The position numbers and the translations under genes are program-made. 15,959 nucleotides of DNA, from contig JBDRGC010000432.1 of assembly GCA_043818215.1 (NCBI GenBank), positions 1 through 15,959 of the forward strand. The letters run 5' to 3'. This document shows, in pieces, positions 8,027-15,680 of this stretch. A model generated the notes under the pieces. The model saw only the letters and a program-made list of their open reading frames with translations, made no database searches and was not told where the DNA came from. Source of the stretch: JBDRGC01 sp043818215 (GTDB lineage: Bacteria > Chloroflexota > Anaerolineae > Anaerolineales > UBA11858). The first letter of the stretch is position 1. The number at the start of each line of letters is the position of its first letter.

Positions 8027-11000
8027 ACACACCTGTTCATAGCAAACAGCCGCCACAAAGCGAATTTCTGGAGGCTGTTTATGTGCAATTAAATTACCAG
8101 GCTGGTGACTTACTTGATACTGTGGATACATCGCAGGTTCATACTGTTGATCCTGACCAGTGGCTAGAAAAAGGCAATTGGCTCGAGTTGGGGAAGAAAA
8201 TCAATGCAGAGAAAATTTTCTTTGTTAATAACGACCCAATTATTGTTTTCCGTGCGTTTACTTCCCTACCAGACAAGTCCGAAGTATTGACCGCGTTCCG
8301 GCAAGCCTGGTGTATGACCCGCCCCCAGTACCTTTTTCTGGCCTTCCCCGGCGAATTGCGGGTTTATGGTCTGAGACAATCTCCCCGACAACATAAAGAC
8401 CTTAACCAACAATTGACTTGTGAAACCATCAACCGGATTGCTGATGTTTCGGTCAAGCTCAAAGACTATCGCCGCGAACAACTGGAAGCTGGTTACTTTC
8501 CCCAAGACGAGCATTTTGGCAAAGCTGATGAACAGGCCGATAAACGCTTAATCAAGGACCTGAAAGAAGTCCGCAAGCAATTAAGAGCAATCAACGATCT
8601 TGACCCTAAATTTGCTCATGCGTTGATTGGCCGCTCTATCTTTGTGCGTTATTTGGAAGATCGAAAAGTTTTACTTCCGACCTATTTCGAGCAAGTTGCA
8701 GCCAAACACCAGCGCGATGATTGGCTGGGCTTATTAGGCGAACCACCCCCACAGCTTCTCATTCAAGATAAAAAGTGGCAAGAACGGCGATATTATCAGG
8801 TTTTGCAGGATAAGGATTTTACTTACGCTTTATTCGAGCAATTAGCAGAAGATTTTAATGGTGATTTATTTCCAAAGGATGCAGCAGAAGAAAGGGCGGT
8901 TACAATCACTCATCTTGAGACATTGCGCAAGTATTTACTGGGTGATCCTGACCCCAGGCAACCAACCCTCTGGTTGTGGGCCTATGATTTTGAGATTGTC
9001 CCCATTGAACTCATTAGTAGCATCTATGAAGAGTTTTACAAAAATGAACAGGATGATCCCGGTACGCATTACACGCCGAGCGTTCTGGTCGAGTTTGTTT
9101 TGTCTCAAGTTTTGCCCACATCCTACTTGGATGCAAACCCCACCCTTCAAATTTTGGACCCGGCTTGCGGCTCCGGCATTTTTCTGGTCGAGGCTTATCG
9201 TCGTTTGGTGCGATACAGGATTCAAGAGACAGGTGGCCCCCTCGACTCGGTTGCGTTACGAGAAATATTGCGGGATCAAATTCGGGGTATTGAACTCAAT
9301 AAAAATGCAACTTATGTGGCCGCCTTTAGTCTTTATTTAGCCTTACTCCATTATCAAGAGCCCAGTGATATTCTGGCTCAAATCGAGTTTCCCCAACCTG
9401 ATAACAAACCCCTGCCGCATTTGATTTACAACGCCGATCAGGTTGGCCTACCCAACCAGTATGGGGTTTTATTCAATTGCAATGCCTTTGCTTTGACCAA
9501 CGCGGAGCGAGCGCAGTTACAAGCCAAGTTGGAAGCTCATCCCCTCCGGACAACGCTCAAGAGATTTTTGGATACTTCGGACGACTTGCCGATTGAGGCC
9601 AACTCTGTGGATGTGATTGTGGGGAATCCGCCGTGGGGGTTTGTTAGTAAAAACAAAGCCACACCAGAGATCGCAGAGGCTCAAGAAAAAGCCAAAGAAT
9701 GGTGTCAAAGATTCGGTTGGTCTATTGGTGACTATGAACAATCGCAGGCATTTATTGCCCGTTCTTTTGGATTGCTAGCAAAATATGGGGCGTGTGGCTT
9801 ATTAGTGTCAACAGGTGTGTTCTGGAAAGGACAGAGTAAAAGCCAAGAGTTTCGCCAACGTTGGTTGCAACAGTGTACCATTAAAACAGTAACCAATTTT
9901 GCCCATGTGCGACACATTTTCTTTGAAAAAGCGGATTCGCCCTTTGCCGTGGTGCATTATATCTTCCTAAATGTTTCACCAAGTCACTATATTCAATATT
10001 GGAGTGCAAAACGAACCGAGATCATTGAGGATAAACCACGGGTTATTCTACACTTGAGCGACCTCAAGCGTGTGCGCCAGGTAGAAATACAAAATAATGA
10101 ATGGCTATGGAAAACACACTGGTGGGGCAATCATAGAGATGTAGGGTTAATTAGTATATTGAGACTAGATAATTCGTTAAATAATTTGATCGAAAAGAAT
10201 GGTTGGTTCAGCGGGACTGGTTTCAAAGGCAAAATACCTTCCGAAAAACCTGTGCCTAGCGATTGGTTGAAGAATTTTCCAGAACTACCAAAAGCTCACT
10301 TTCATAGATATGGTCAGGTTAATAAAAGTAAATTAGTACAGTCACCAGACGAAGTGAATCGAAATCGAGACCCACTTCTGTTTGAAGGCTGGCGTTTACT
10401 AGTAAAACGCGGTATCGACCAAAAAAACAATGTGAATGGACGAATAATAGCTCGCCTTGAAAATGCAAGCTATAGTTTTAGGAATTGGGCTCATGGTATC
10501 AACATTGATAATGCCAAAGATTGGCAACGCAAAATTCTGACTGGTATTTTATGGTCGTCATTAACCAGATATTATCTATTTATGATTTCCGGTTCTTGGG
10601 TGGTATGGCATACAGAAATCCATTTATGGCATTTGGGACAACTCCCCATTCGTTTCCCTGATGACCTGGAGCTACGCAATCGCATTGTCACCATTGTAGA
10701 CAAGCTCCGCAATCGGGATACCAGGCCACGGACTTTGTTTAATCAAGCCAACCAGCCAAATGAAACCATAGCCAGTCTGGAACGCCAACTCGATGAGGCC
10801 ATTTTCGACCTGTACGAACTCAACGAGGCAGAGCGTGATTTGGTGCTGGATATGTGCGAAACGGGACTAGAGTTTTTCTACCGCCACAGCAACAGCAACG
10901 CCGTTAAACGCTTGGAATCATACCCCCAAACTAAACAAGGCTTTATCACAGATTTACCCCAGCGCCGAGATGCCGAAAAAGGTTTACAAGGGTATCTCTA

Positions 11001-11370
11001 TGCCTTTTTAGATATGTGGACAAGTTACCTCGAACCAGAAGGCGTATTTCTGTGGCGCGTGCTTTGCCCTGACAATGACCCGCTGGTGGCCGTTGTTTTT
11101 AGCACCCAATCCAAACATGATGACTTGCCTCCGCTCCAGGATGATAAAGCGATGTGGGCTGACCTCAAACGGATTGTCGAATCATCAGACCGGCAGATTA
11201 ACCGTCGCATTTATATAGCTGGTCTGGTACGCCTGGTGACTGATGATGCAATCATCATTATCAAACGAAATGAGCGTTGGTTATGGACTCGCAGCCAGGC
11301 GCGTGAAGATGCCGAAGCGACCTTTTTGTGGGCTATGCGTTTACAGGAAAGCCAATTGGAGCTTGAATGA
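8023..11370 (+). CDS. Gamma-type N6-adenine DNA methyltransferase (Eco57I/type IIG-like)
   Basis: This 1115-residue cytoplasmic enzyme should transfer methyl from S-adenosylmethionine to adenine N6 in a specific DNA sequence. Motif X-like GTHYTP is at 347-352, motif I DPACGSGIF at 379-387, an acidic motif II-like RGIEL at 421-425 and motif IV NPPW at 535-538. The order X-I-IV followed by a long target-recognition region (~690-880) is the gamma arrangement. Residues 1-340 contain helical segments such as RSIFVRYLEDRKVLLP (204-219), common in type IIG enzymes. No PD-(D/E)XK or HNH motif was found, so cleavage is likely done by the overlapping downstream gene. Residues ~940-1115 form an extra C-terminal module of unknown role (VAVVFSTQ; IIIIKRNERWLWTRS). 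Nine rows at 10081-10620 are about 38% GC by hand count, against ~50-57% in most sampled flanking rows. Confidence 0.92.
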   Translation: MNTPVHSKQPPQSEFLEAVYVQLNYQAGDLLDTVDTSQVHTVDPDQWLEKGNWLELGKKINAEKIFFVNNDPIIVFRAFTSLPDKSEVLTAFRQAWCMTRPQYLFLAFPGELRVYGLRQSPRQHKDLNQQLTCETINRIADVSVKLKDYRREQLEAGYFPQDEHFGKADEQADKRLIKDLKEVRKQLRAINDLDPKFAHALIGRSIFVRYLEDRKVLLPTYFEQVAAKHQRDDWLGLLGEPPPQLLIQDKKWQERRYYQVLQDKDFTYALFEQLAEDFNGDLFPKDAAEERAVTITHLETLRKYLLGDPDPRQPTLWLWAYDFEIVPIELISSIYEEFYKNEQDDPGTHYTPSVLVEFVLSQVLPTSYLDANPTLQILDPACGSGIFLVEAYRRLVRYRIQETGGPLDSVALREILRDQIRGIELNKNATYVAAFSLYLALLHYQEPSDILAQIEFPQPDNKPLPHLIYNADQVGLPNQYGVLFNCNAFALTNAERAQLQAKLEAHPLRTTLKRFLDTSDDLPIEANSVDVIVGNPPWGFVSKNKATPEIAEAQEKAKEWCQRFGWSIGDYEQSQAFIARSFGLLAKYGACGLLVSTGVFWKGQSKSQEFRQRWLQQCTIKTVTNFAHVRHIFFEKADSPFAVVHYIFLNVSPSHYIQYWSAKRTEIIEDKPRVILHLSDLKRVRQVEIQNNEWLWKTHWWGNHRDVGLISILRLDNSLNNLIEKNGWFSGTGFKGKIPSEKPVPSDWLKNFPELPKAHFHRYGQVNKSKLVQSPDEVNRNRDPLLFEGWRLLVKRGIDQKNNVNGRIIARLENASYSFRNWAHGINIDNAKDWQRKILTGILWSSLTRYYLFMISGSWVVWHTEIHLWHLGQLPIRFPDDLELRNRIVTIVDKLRNRDTRPRTLFNQANQPNETIASLERQLDEAIFDLYELNEAERDLVLDMCETGLEFFYRHSNSNAVKRLESYPQTKQGFITDLPQRRDAEKGLQGYLYAFLDMWTSYLEPEGVFLWRVLCPDNDPLVAVVFSTQSKHDDLPPLQDDKAMWADLKRIVESSDRQINRRIYIAGLVRLVTDDAIIIIKRNERWLWTRSQAREDAEATFLWAMRLQESQLELE

Positions 11371-12125
11371 AGCATCTGAAACGCTTACGTCCCGCTGAGG
11401 AAGAACGGATACTTGAAGCCATCTTCGACGGGTTGTCCATTTTGCGGAGTAAACAAGGTCTAGTTTGGATTGATGAGGAAATCAAGAAACGCGACAAACG
11501 TCGTTCAATCGAAGATAGAGTAAGCCGGGCTTTGTACCGTTGTTTAAAGCAAGCTCAAAACAATCTGAAAAAGATGGGGCAAGATTTAATGGGAATATTG
11601 TATTGGCAAATGCCTATACAACCAAACCATAATGTATCCTCTGAAGAACATGAAGACAAGATCCCAGACTTTTCTTGGCAAATATTTGAAAATGCAATAA
11701 CTTTAGAGGAACAGGAAAGACCAGGTCTTCCATTGAGTGTTTACTTTCACATTGAATGCAAGAGGCTTGGTAGCCCCACCAGTTCTAGCTGGAAACTAAA
11801 CCCAAACTATGTCCACGATGGTGTCGTTCGCTTTGTCTCAGACGGTCACCGCTACGGTCAACACACTCAATCTGGCGCAATGATTGGTTACCTTGAAGAT
11901 ATGACCTGCGAAGAGATTCTTCGAGCAGTTAACGCGGCAATTGAGCAGGTCCAACAAACCCTGCCCTCCCCAATAAAAATCTCCCCGTTATCATTGTCCC
12001 AAGATGGCTGGCAAACCAAGTCAACCAGCCGTTTAAACCACCGTTTAGAACGGTCTTTTCTCAAATCTCCCTTTACTCTCTGGCATTTTTGGCTAGATTT
12101 ACGCGAATGTTACCCTCGCAGATAA
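11367..12125 (+). CDS. Putative PD-(D/E)XK restriction endonuclease partner
   Basis: This 252-residue protein is not one I can name. Its candidate catalytic residues fit a PD-(D/E)XK nuclease: Pro100-Asp101 (KIPDFSWQIF) and Glu130-Cys131-Lys132 (YFHIECKRLG), each preceded by or in a short hydrophobic strand. The N-terminal ~70 residues are predicted helical and basic. Later segments YVHDGVVRFVSDGHRYG (148-164), SGAMIGYLEDM (169-179) and SRLNHR (221-226) look like conserved family motifs. ATG 11367 overlaps the methyltransferase stop as ATGA, with GGAG (11358-11361) five bases upstream inside that gene, so translation is coupled. The expected role is DNA cleavage at sites the methyltransferase protects. 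A nicking, repair or inactive nuclease is possible. Rows 11581-11760 fall to ~32-40% GC. Confidence 0.72.
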   Translation: MKHLKRLRPAEEERILEAIFDGLSILRSKQGLVWIDEEIKKRDKRRSIEDRVSRALYRCLKQAQNNLKKMGQDLMGILYWQMPIQPNHNVSSEEHEDKIPDFSWQIFENAITLEEQERPGLPLSVYFHIECKRLGSPTSSSWKLNPNYVHDGVVRFVSDGHRYGQHTQSGAMIGYLEDMTCEEILRAVNAAIEQVQQTLPSPIKISPLSLSQDGWQTKSTSRLNHRLERSFLKSPFTLWHFWLDLRECYPRR

Positions 12126-12239
12126 CCACAAACTGTCAAAGCAAACACATTTCATCCCCCGTATTTCGTATTATGAACTTCACACTTAGTTCCGCCCAAA
12201 TCTTTGTTCCCGACGCGCTTCCCCCAGAAAAGGCCCTGG

Positions 12240-12401
12240 CACGCATCACGCATCACGCCCCCGAATTCATTCGGGGGTTGGTACAGGAAACATGCTGAAG
12301 CATGTTGAGACACACCCCAAATCGCACCACTGCTTTACGTCCCACGCCCCACGTCTCCGCACCACGCATCACGTTTCACGTCTTCACGCCTCACATTTCA
12401 C
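12240..12401. repeat. CACGYNT heptad arrays flanking a hairpin pair
   Basis: Two blocks of the same 7-base vocabulary flank the REP-like hairpins. The left block is CACGCAT 12240, CACGCAT 12247, CACGCCC 12254. The right block is CACGCCC 12343, CACGTCT 12350, an irregular stretch, CACGCAT 12363, CACGTTT 12370, CACGTCT 12377, one extra base, CACGCCT 12385, CACATTT 12392. The right block runs across the stop codon and last codons of the minus-strand transporter gene (stop at 12384-12386). It therefore supplies that protein's C-terminal residues. Confidence 0.8.
12258..12306. repeat. REP-like double hairpin
   Basis: Two near-perfect palindromes lie 11 bases apart. CCCCCGAAT 12258-12266 pairs with ATTCGGGGG 12269-12277, and AACATGCT 12289-12296 pairs with AGCATGTT 12299-12306. 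The spacer reads TTGGTACAGGA. Paired short-loop hairpins with a fixed spacer are typical of REP/RAYT-related or IS200/IS605-end elements. No transposase gene lies nearby. The first stem could also limit transcription from the nuclease gene, but it has no T-tract. Confidence 0.6.
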
Positions 12402-13583
12402 AGTCGCCATCATCCCCTTGAGCGCGGCAAACGCCAATACAAGTGCAGCCAATCCTAAAGCCACACTACCAACAATGAAAATGACTGACGGGCCTAGTGT
12501 GTCATAAATCACTCCCCCCAACGGGCCGGCGATCAACGGAGCCAGGCCAAACATACCCACGGTCATAAGAGATTGCGCTGTCGAGGCCCACTCGACTGGG
12601 GCGCGCAGGTTGATCGTGTGTACGGTGTTAGTAAAAAATAATCCAAATCCCAACCCTTTAACTCCAGCCAGGAGCAGCAGCATCCAGGGCGTGCGAACCA
12701 AAACATAACCCAAGAAGGCGATTCCCATTAGCCCGTAAGACAACAAGAGTGCGCGCGGCCCTCGCAGCCGTTCAGCGATCCGGGTTCCGTACCGCATGGT
12801 TAGTATTTCGCTGAAAGCTGAAGCGCTGATGAAGGCGCCAATCAACAATTGTCCGCCGCCCAGGTAACGCATGTAGATGCCTTCGAACGATATCGCCAGG
12901 CTGGTGGATATGCCCACAAAAAAAGTGGCGACCAGTATCATCACCAATCCCAAATCCCGCGTCAGATCTGAAATCGGCGGGCGGGCGCGTTGTTGTGCTA
13001 TGGGGCCTTCCTCCTGCAAACCGGCAACCCAGATCACAGGGACCAATGCCAGGCTCCCGACCACAAACATGGGGGCAAATCCAAATCGCTGCCACAGCGC
13101 CCCAAAAATGAGTGCGCTGCTGGCAAATCCCATCGAACCCCACAGGCGCATGCTGCCATAGTTCAATCCGCGGCGATTGGCCATGCGGGCGATGAGACTA
13201 TCGGCAATAGATAAAATAGGGCTGGAGAAGATTGCCATCAATACGCACAAAGGCACAAGCGTCAAGAAGGTGCGCGGGAATCTGAGCAGAAAGATGGTTA
13301 GTGCAATGCCTGCCAGGGCAACTTGAAGTATACGTCCGCGCCAACGGCGGCGGTCGGCCAGCGCCGATAACGGCGTTGCAAACAAGAGCGTCACCAGGGG
13401 AGATATAGCGATTAAGATGCCTACCTGACGACCGGTCAGGCCAAGTTCAATATAATAAACATTTATAAATGGTCCAAATATGGCCATGCTGCCAAAAAAG
13501 AACAGGTAAAAAAGTGCACCTCGGAACATTGGGCTGAGGGTGTGGCGAACAGATTGTGTTTTCGTCATTTGGGCATCTCTCAT
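12384..13583 (-). CDS. MFS transporter (12-TM, MFS_1-like)
   Basis: This 399-residue integral membrane protein has about twelve hydrophobic segments in two halves split by a polar loop near residues 215-235 (EEGPIAQQRARPP). An ADRRR cluster at ~76-80 after the second helix is the degenerate MFS motif A (G-x-L-a-D-r-x-g-r-r). The pattern fits the MFS_1-like group that includes the nucleoside and phenylpropionate permeases, but the substrate is not predictable. The start is uncertain: ATG at complement 13583 (MRDAQM) has AAGAG four bases upstream, and ATG at 13568 (MTKTQS) has GAGAG at normal spacing. A longer frame to 13682 enters repeat DNA and is rejected. Its final codons and stop lie in a CACGYNT array. 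It is divergent from the Nudix gene. Confidence 0.88.
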   Translation of the reverse strand: MRDAQMTKTQSVRHTLSPMFRGALFYLFFFGSMAIFGPFINVYYIELGLTGRQVGILIAISPLVTLLFATPLSALADRRRWRGRILQVALAGIALTIFLLRFPRTFLTLVPLCVLMAIFSSPILSIADSLIARMANRRGLNYGSMRLWGSMGFASSALIFGALWQRFGFAPMFVVGSLALVPVIWVAGLQEEGPIAQQRARPPISDLTRDLGLVMILVATFFVGISTSLAISFEGIYMRYLGGGQLLIGAFISASAFSEILTMRYGTRIAERLRGPRALLLSYGLMGIAFLGYVLVRTPWMLLLLAGVKGLGFGLFFTNTVHTINLRAPVEWASTAQSLMTVGMFGLAPLIAGPLGGVIYDTLGPSVIFIVGSVALGLAALVLAFAALKGMMATVKCEA

Positions 13584-13898
13584 ACTGCTCTTTTTATCGT
13601 TATACTGGCAACAGGCGTAAAGTGCAATTTTATGGGACGCGGACGAGCGTGGATAAAAAAATCTGTGCTTGTCCACGTCCAATAAGAGGTGGTGGGTAGA
13701 TAGTAAGCGACGGCCTTGCTCTGGTTACGATGCTCCAGCGTCGTAACCCACCGCTTATGCGCTCTGCGCTCCGCCCTGGGACGTAGAACGTCCTCGCAAG
13801 CGTTCCACCGCGTAGCAGGGGAACGAGCCATAAAATCCGCACTCGTCCGCGCTTATCCACGTCCAATAAGATTTGTTGTGCAAAGGTTCTGCTGACGT
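13584..13898. other. Divergent intergenic region filled by a repeat element
   Basis: This 315-base region between the transporter and Nudix genes has no supported gene and must carry both promoters, but no clear -10/-35 pair was found. Most of it is repeat: the words GGACGAG/CTCGTCC and GTGGATAA/TTATCCAC occur in both orientations (13634-13655 inverted relative to 13841-13863), with the palindromic element below between them. Open frames here on the minus strand are read through repeat DNA. Confidence 0.6.
13667..13871. repeat. Palindromic repeat element flanked by 21-bp direct repeats
   Basis: GCTT(G/A)TCCACGTCCAATAAGA occurs at 13667-13687 and 13851-13871 with one mismatch; the last 16 bases are identical. 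Between them lie several hairpins. GGTTACGATGCT 13723-13734 pairs with AGCGTCGTAACC 13737-13748 with one G-T pair. Weaker stems follow (GGACGT/ACGTCC near 13779-13793; CGTTCC/GGAACG near 13801-13825). The style resembles multi-stem palindromic elements scattered through environmental bacterial genomes. No coding capacity is seen. Confidence 0.65.
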
Positions 13899-14549
13899 AT
13901 GAACATTAGTGAAGCAGACATCACCGGGTATCTCGCAACAGCGCTTGATCCCACGCTGCCCCCCGAATCCCCATATCCCGCCGAATTGCTCGACGGGGAA
14001 CCGCGTCCGGTGGCAGTATTGATTCCCTTGCTACGCCAGGAGGGGGAGTGGAATGTGCTCTTCATCCGCCGCACGGTCAACGAGCACGACCGCCACGGGG
14101 GACAGGTCGCTTTTCCCAGGGGACGGTGCGACCCCGGCGACCCCGACGCGGAAACCGCCGCCCTGCGGGAAGCATTCGAGGAGACAGGTATCGAGCCGGC
14201 TGATGTGCGCGTCCTGGGACGGCTGCGGGATATTCTGACCATTAGCAATTACCGTGTCACCCCTGTTGTGGGCGTGATTCCTTGGCCTTACGCGCTGCGC
14301 CCTCAATCCGAGGAGGTCAGTTGGATTTTCACTATCCCGTTGAAGTGGCTGGCAGACCCCGCCAACCGCAAGGTACAAAAGCGATCCTGGCTGCACCTGG
14401 GCAATCCCGTCCCCATGATCTATTTTGCCCCCTACGATGGGGAAACGCTATGGGGAGCCAGCGCACGCATGACATTGCTATTGCTGGAGTCTCTGGGCTT
14501 GTCGCTCCCGGGGGATAGGTACTCGGGAGGCGGGAAGTGTAACCCATAA
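13899..14549 (+). CDS. Nudix hydrolase, CoA pyrophosphatase-like
   Basis: This 216-residue enzyme should hydrolyse a nucleoside diphosphate-X compound, most likely coenzyme A or its derivatives. The Nudix box spans 75-98: Gly75, Asp81 in the position often held by Glu, then Arg90-Glu91 and Glu94-Glu95 in REAFEETGI, the metal-binding core. The segment before it, LFIRRTVNEHDRHGGQVAF (54-72), follows the CoA-pyrophosphatase pattern (LxxR...HxGQxxFPGG), except that FPGG reads FPRG because of Arg74. The C-terminal ETLWGASARM is also typical of the group. Length fits the family (about 190-220). No good Shine-Dalgarno precedes ATG 13899; AAAGG is about 13 bases away. It is transcribed divergently from the MFS gene. 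Confidence 0.9.
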   Translation: MNISEADITGYLATALDPTLPPESPYPAELLDGEPRPVAVLIPLLRQEGEWNVLFIRRTVNEHDRHGGQVAFPRGRCDPGDPDAETAALREAFEETGIEPADVRVLGRLRDILTISNYRVTPVVGVIPWPYALRPQSEEVSWIFTIPLKWLADPANRKVQKRSWLHLGNPVPMIYFAPYDGETLWGASARMTLLLLESLGLSLPGDRYSGGGKCNP

Positions 14550-14611
14550 ATGGTTTTCCGCCCACTAAAATGGGATATTGTGCGTCATATATATTCCGCA
14601 CAAACAAAACC

Positions 14612-14703
14612 GAATAGTAAATTGTAAATGGTGAATGGTAAATTATAAATGAGGTGCATACAGAATTTACAATTTATAATTCACCATTTACCATTTACAA
14701 TTT
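14612..14703. repeat. AT-rich inverted heptad arrays (large stem-loop)
   Basis: The left arm is a run of heptads: GAATAGT 14612, AAATTGT 14619, AAATGGT 14626, GAATGGT 14633, AAATTAT 14640, AAAT 14647. The right arm (14665-14703), read on the minus strand, is AAATTGT, AAATGGT, AAATGGT, GAATTAT, AAATTGT, AAAT. Bases 14619-14650 pair with 14672-14703 at 30 of 32 positions around a 21-base loop. It lies between the converging Nudix and lipoprotein genes and could form a cruciform or stop transcription from both sides, although the stem has little GC. Confidence 0.9.
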
Positions 14704-14790
14704 CATTCCCCCACATCCACCGTCTACCCCGGCAATTCCCAGAGAGCCAAACATTTATATAACCCAGGTTTCACATTTTCACAAACCCCC

Positions 14791-15417
14791 TCAGTCTGCT
14801 TCTCCCACCAATTCCACCGCATCGATCTGATTCCATCCCAATCCAAGTACAGATTGGTCAATTGTAATCCTTACAGTGTCGAATCGCCCCTTAGTCTTGT
14901 CAATCGAAATGGGCAGCGTGTACGGGCAAGGCTGATTTACTTGAGCAGGCGGCTGGTTGTATATTTCGATTGAGCGCCCAAATTGGCCAACCAGTTCCAC
15001 TGCAACGACTTGATTTGGATTAAATGATTGGCTGATGTTGACCGCGGTAACGTACACAGCCAGGGGGAATTTTACTTCCAGCCATACAATGGAATCACTG
15101 CTCGCGGAAGCCCAGGCAGTTTGATAGTCGCCGCAACGATGGGTATCTGGCGCTCCGATGGCTTGTTCTGCCGCCCACTCAGGGCTGGAGTATTCTGAGC
15201 TGGCTTCGGCCTCCACCACCCATTGACTGATTTGCTGCCCCTGGGAGCGAACATATTCCGGGGGCAGGCTCTGGGTTGAGAGTTGGGTAGGCAATGCTTG
15301 AGTCTCGCTGGCATCACCGTCCGTCTGTGACGACTGGCAAGCAACCGCCCCCCAGGCAAGCAAAAGGAGCAACAACAGCGATTTCAGGATTCTCGGTTTC
15401 CTGGCTGTATTCATCAT
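14791..15417 (-). CDS. Discoidin-like (F5/8 type C-like) lipoprotein
   Basis: This 208-residue exported protein has a basic N-terminus, a leucine-rich core and the lipobox AVAC ending in Cys27, so it is probably a lipoprotein. A Ser/Thr/Gln-rich linker (~28-65) follows. Residues ~66-205 form a beta-sandwich of the discoidin/galactose-binding type. Marker segments are ASSEYSSPEWAAEQAIGAPD (71-90), AWASASSDSIVWLEVKF (101-117), VTAVNISQSFNPNQVVAVEL (122-141) and DQSVLGLGWNQIDAVELVG (187-205). Cys95 and the Cys near 164 may form a disulphide. Similar domains bind carbohydrates or cell surfaces; the ligand here is unknown. No Shine-Dalgarno is visible before the ATG at complement 15417; ATG at 15414 is an alternative. 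Confidence 0.87.
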   Translation of the reverse strand: MMNTARKPRILKSLLLLLLLAWGAVACQSSQTDGDASETQALPTQLSTQSLPPEYVRSQGQQISQWVVEAEASSEYSSPEWAAEQAIGAPDTHRCGDYQTAWASASSDSIVWLEVKFPLAVYVTAVNISQSFNPNQVVAVELVGQFGRSIEIYNQPPAQVNQPCPYTLPISIDKTKGRFDTVRITIDQSVLGLGWNQIDAVELVGEAD

Positions 15418-15680
15418 ATGTAATACCGCAAAAGTCGCACATTATTTGACGGCAGACAGCAGACCACCGAAATCGGGCAATTGGAGACTGTCTCGCTTTG
15501 CTATCCGTGCCTCCGGCGTTGCGTCCCCGCAGGAGAGCGGCAGTCGGTGGTCGGTGGCCGGCGGTCGTTTCGGTGCTTCCGGTGTTAGTTTTGAGGTGCT
15601 GCCATTATATAGTTTGGTGGCAACCGAAGGCCGCGCTATGTTAACTAGTAGCTACGCACTTAGACAGAGCCAGGTCAATT

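Noticed and set aside
8023..11370. BREX PglX or a Type I HsdM as the identity of the methyltransferase
   Set aside because: No PglZ, BrxC, HsdR or HsdS neighbour is present; the only coupled gene is the small nuclease-like one.
12089..12298. Plus-strand frame over the nuclease end and REP-like hairpin
   Set aside because: It is composed largely of intergenic repeat sequence and lacks a ribosome site.
13580..13866. Minus-strand frames upstream of the transporter
   Set aside because: Their sequence is the palindromic repeat element read in frame; the transporter start lies downstream.
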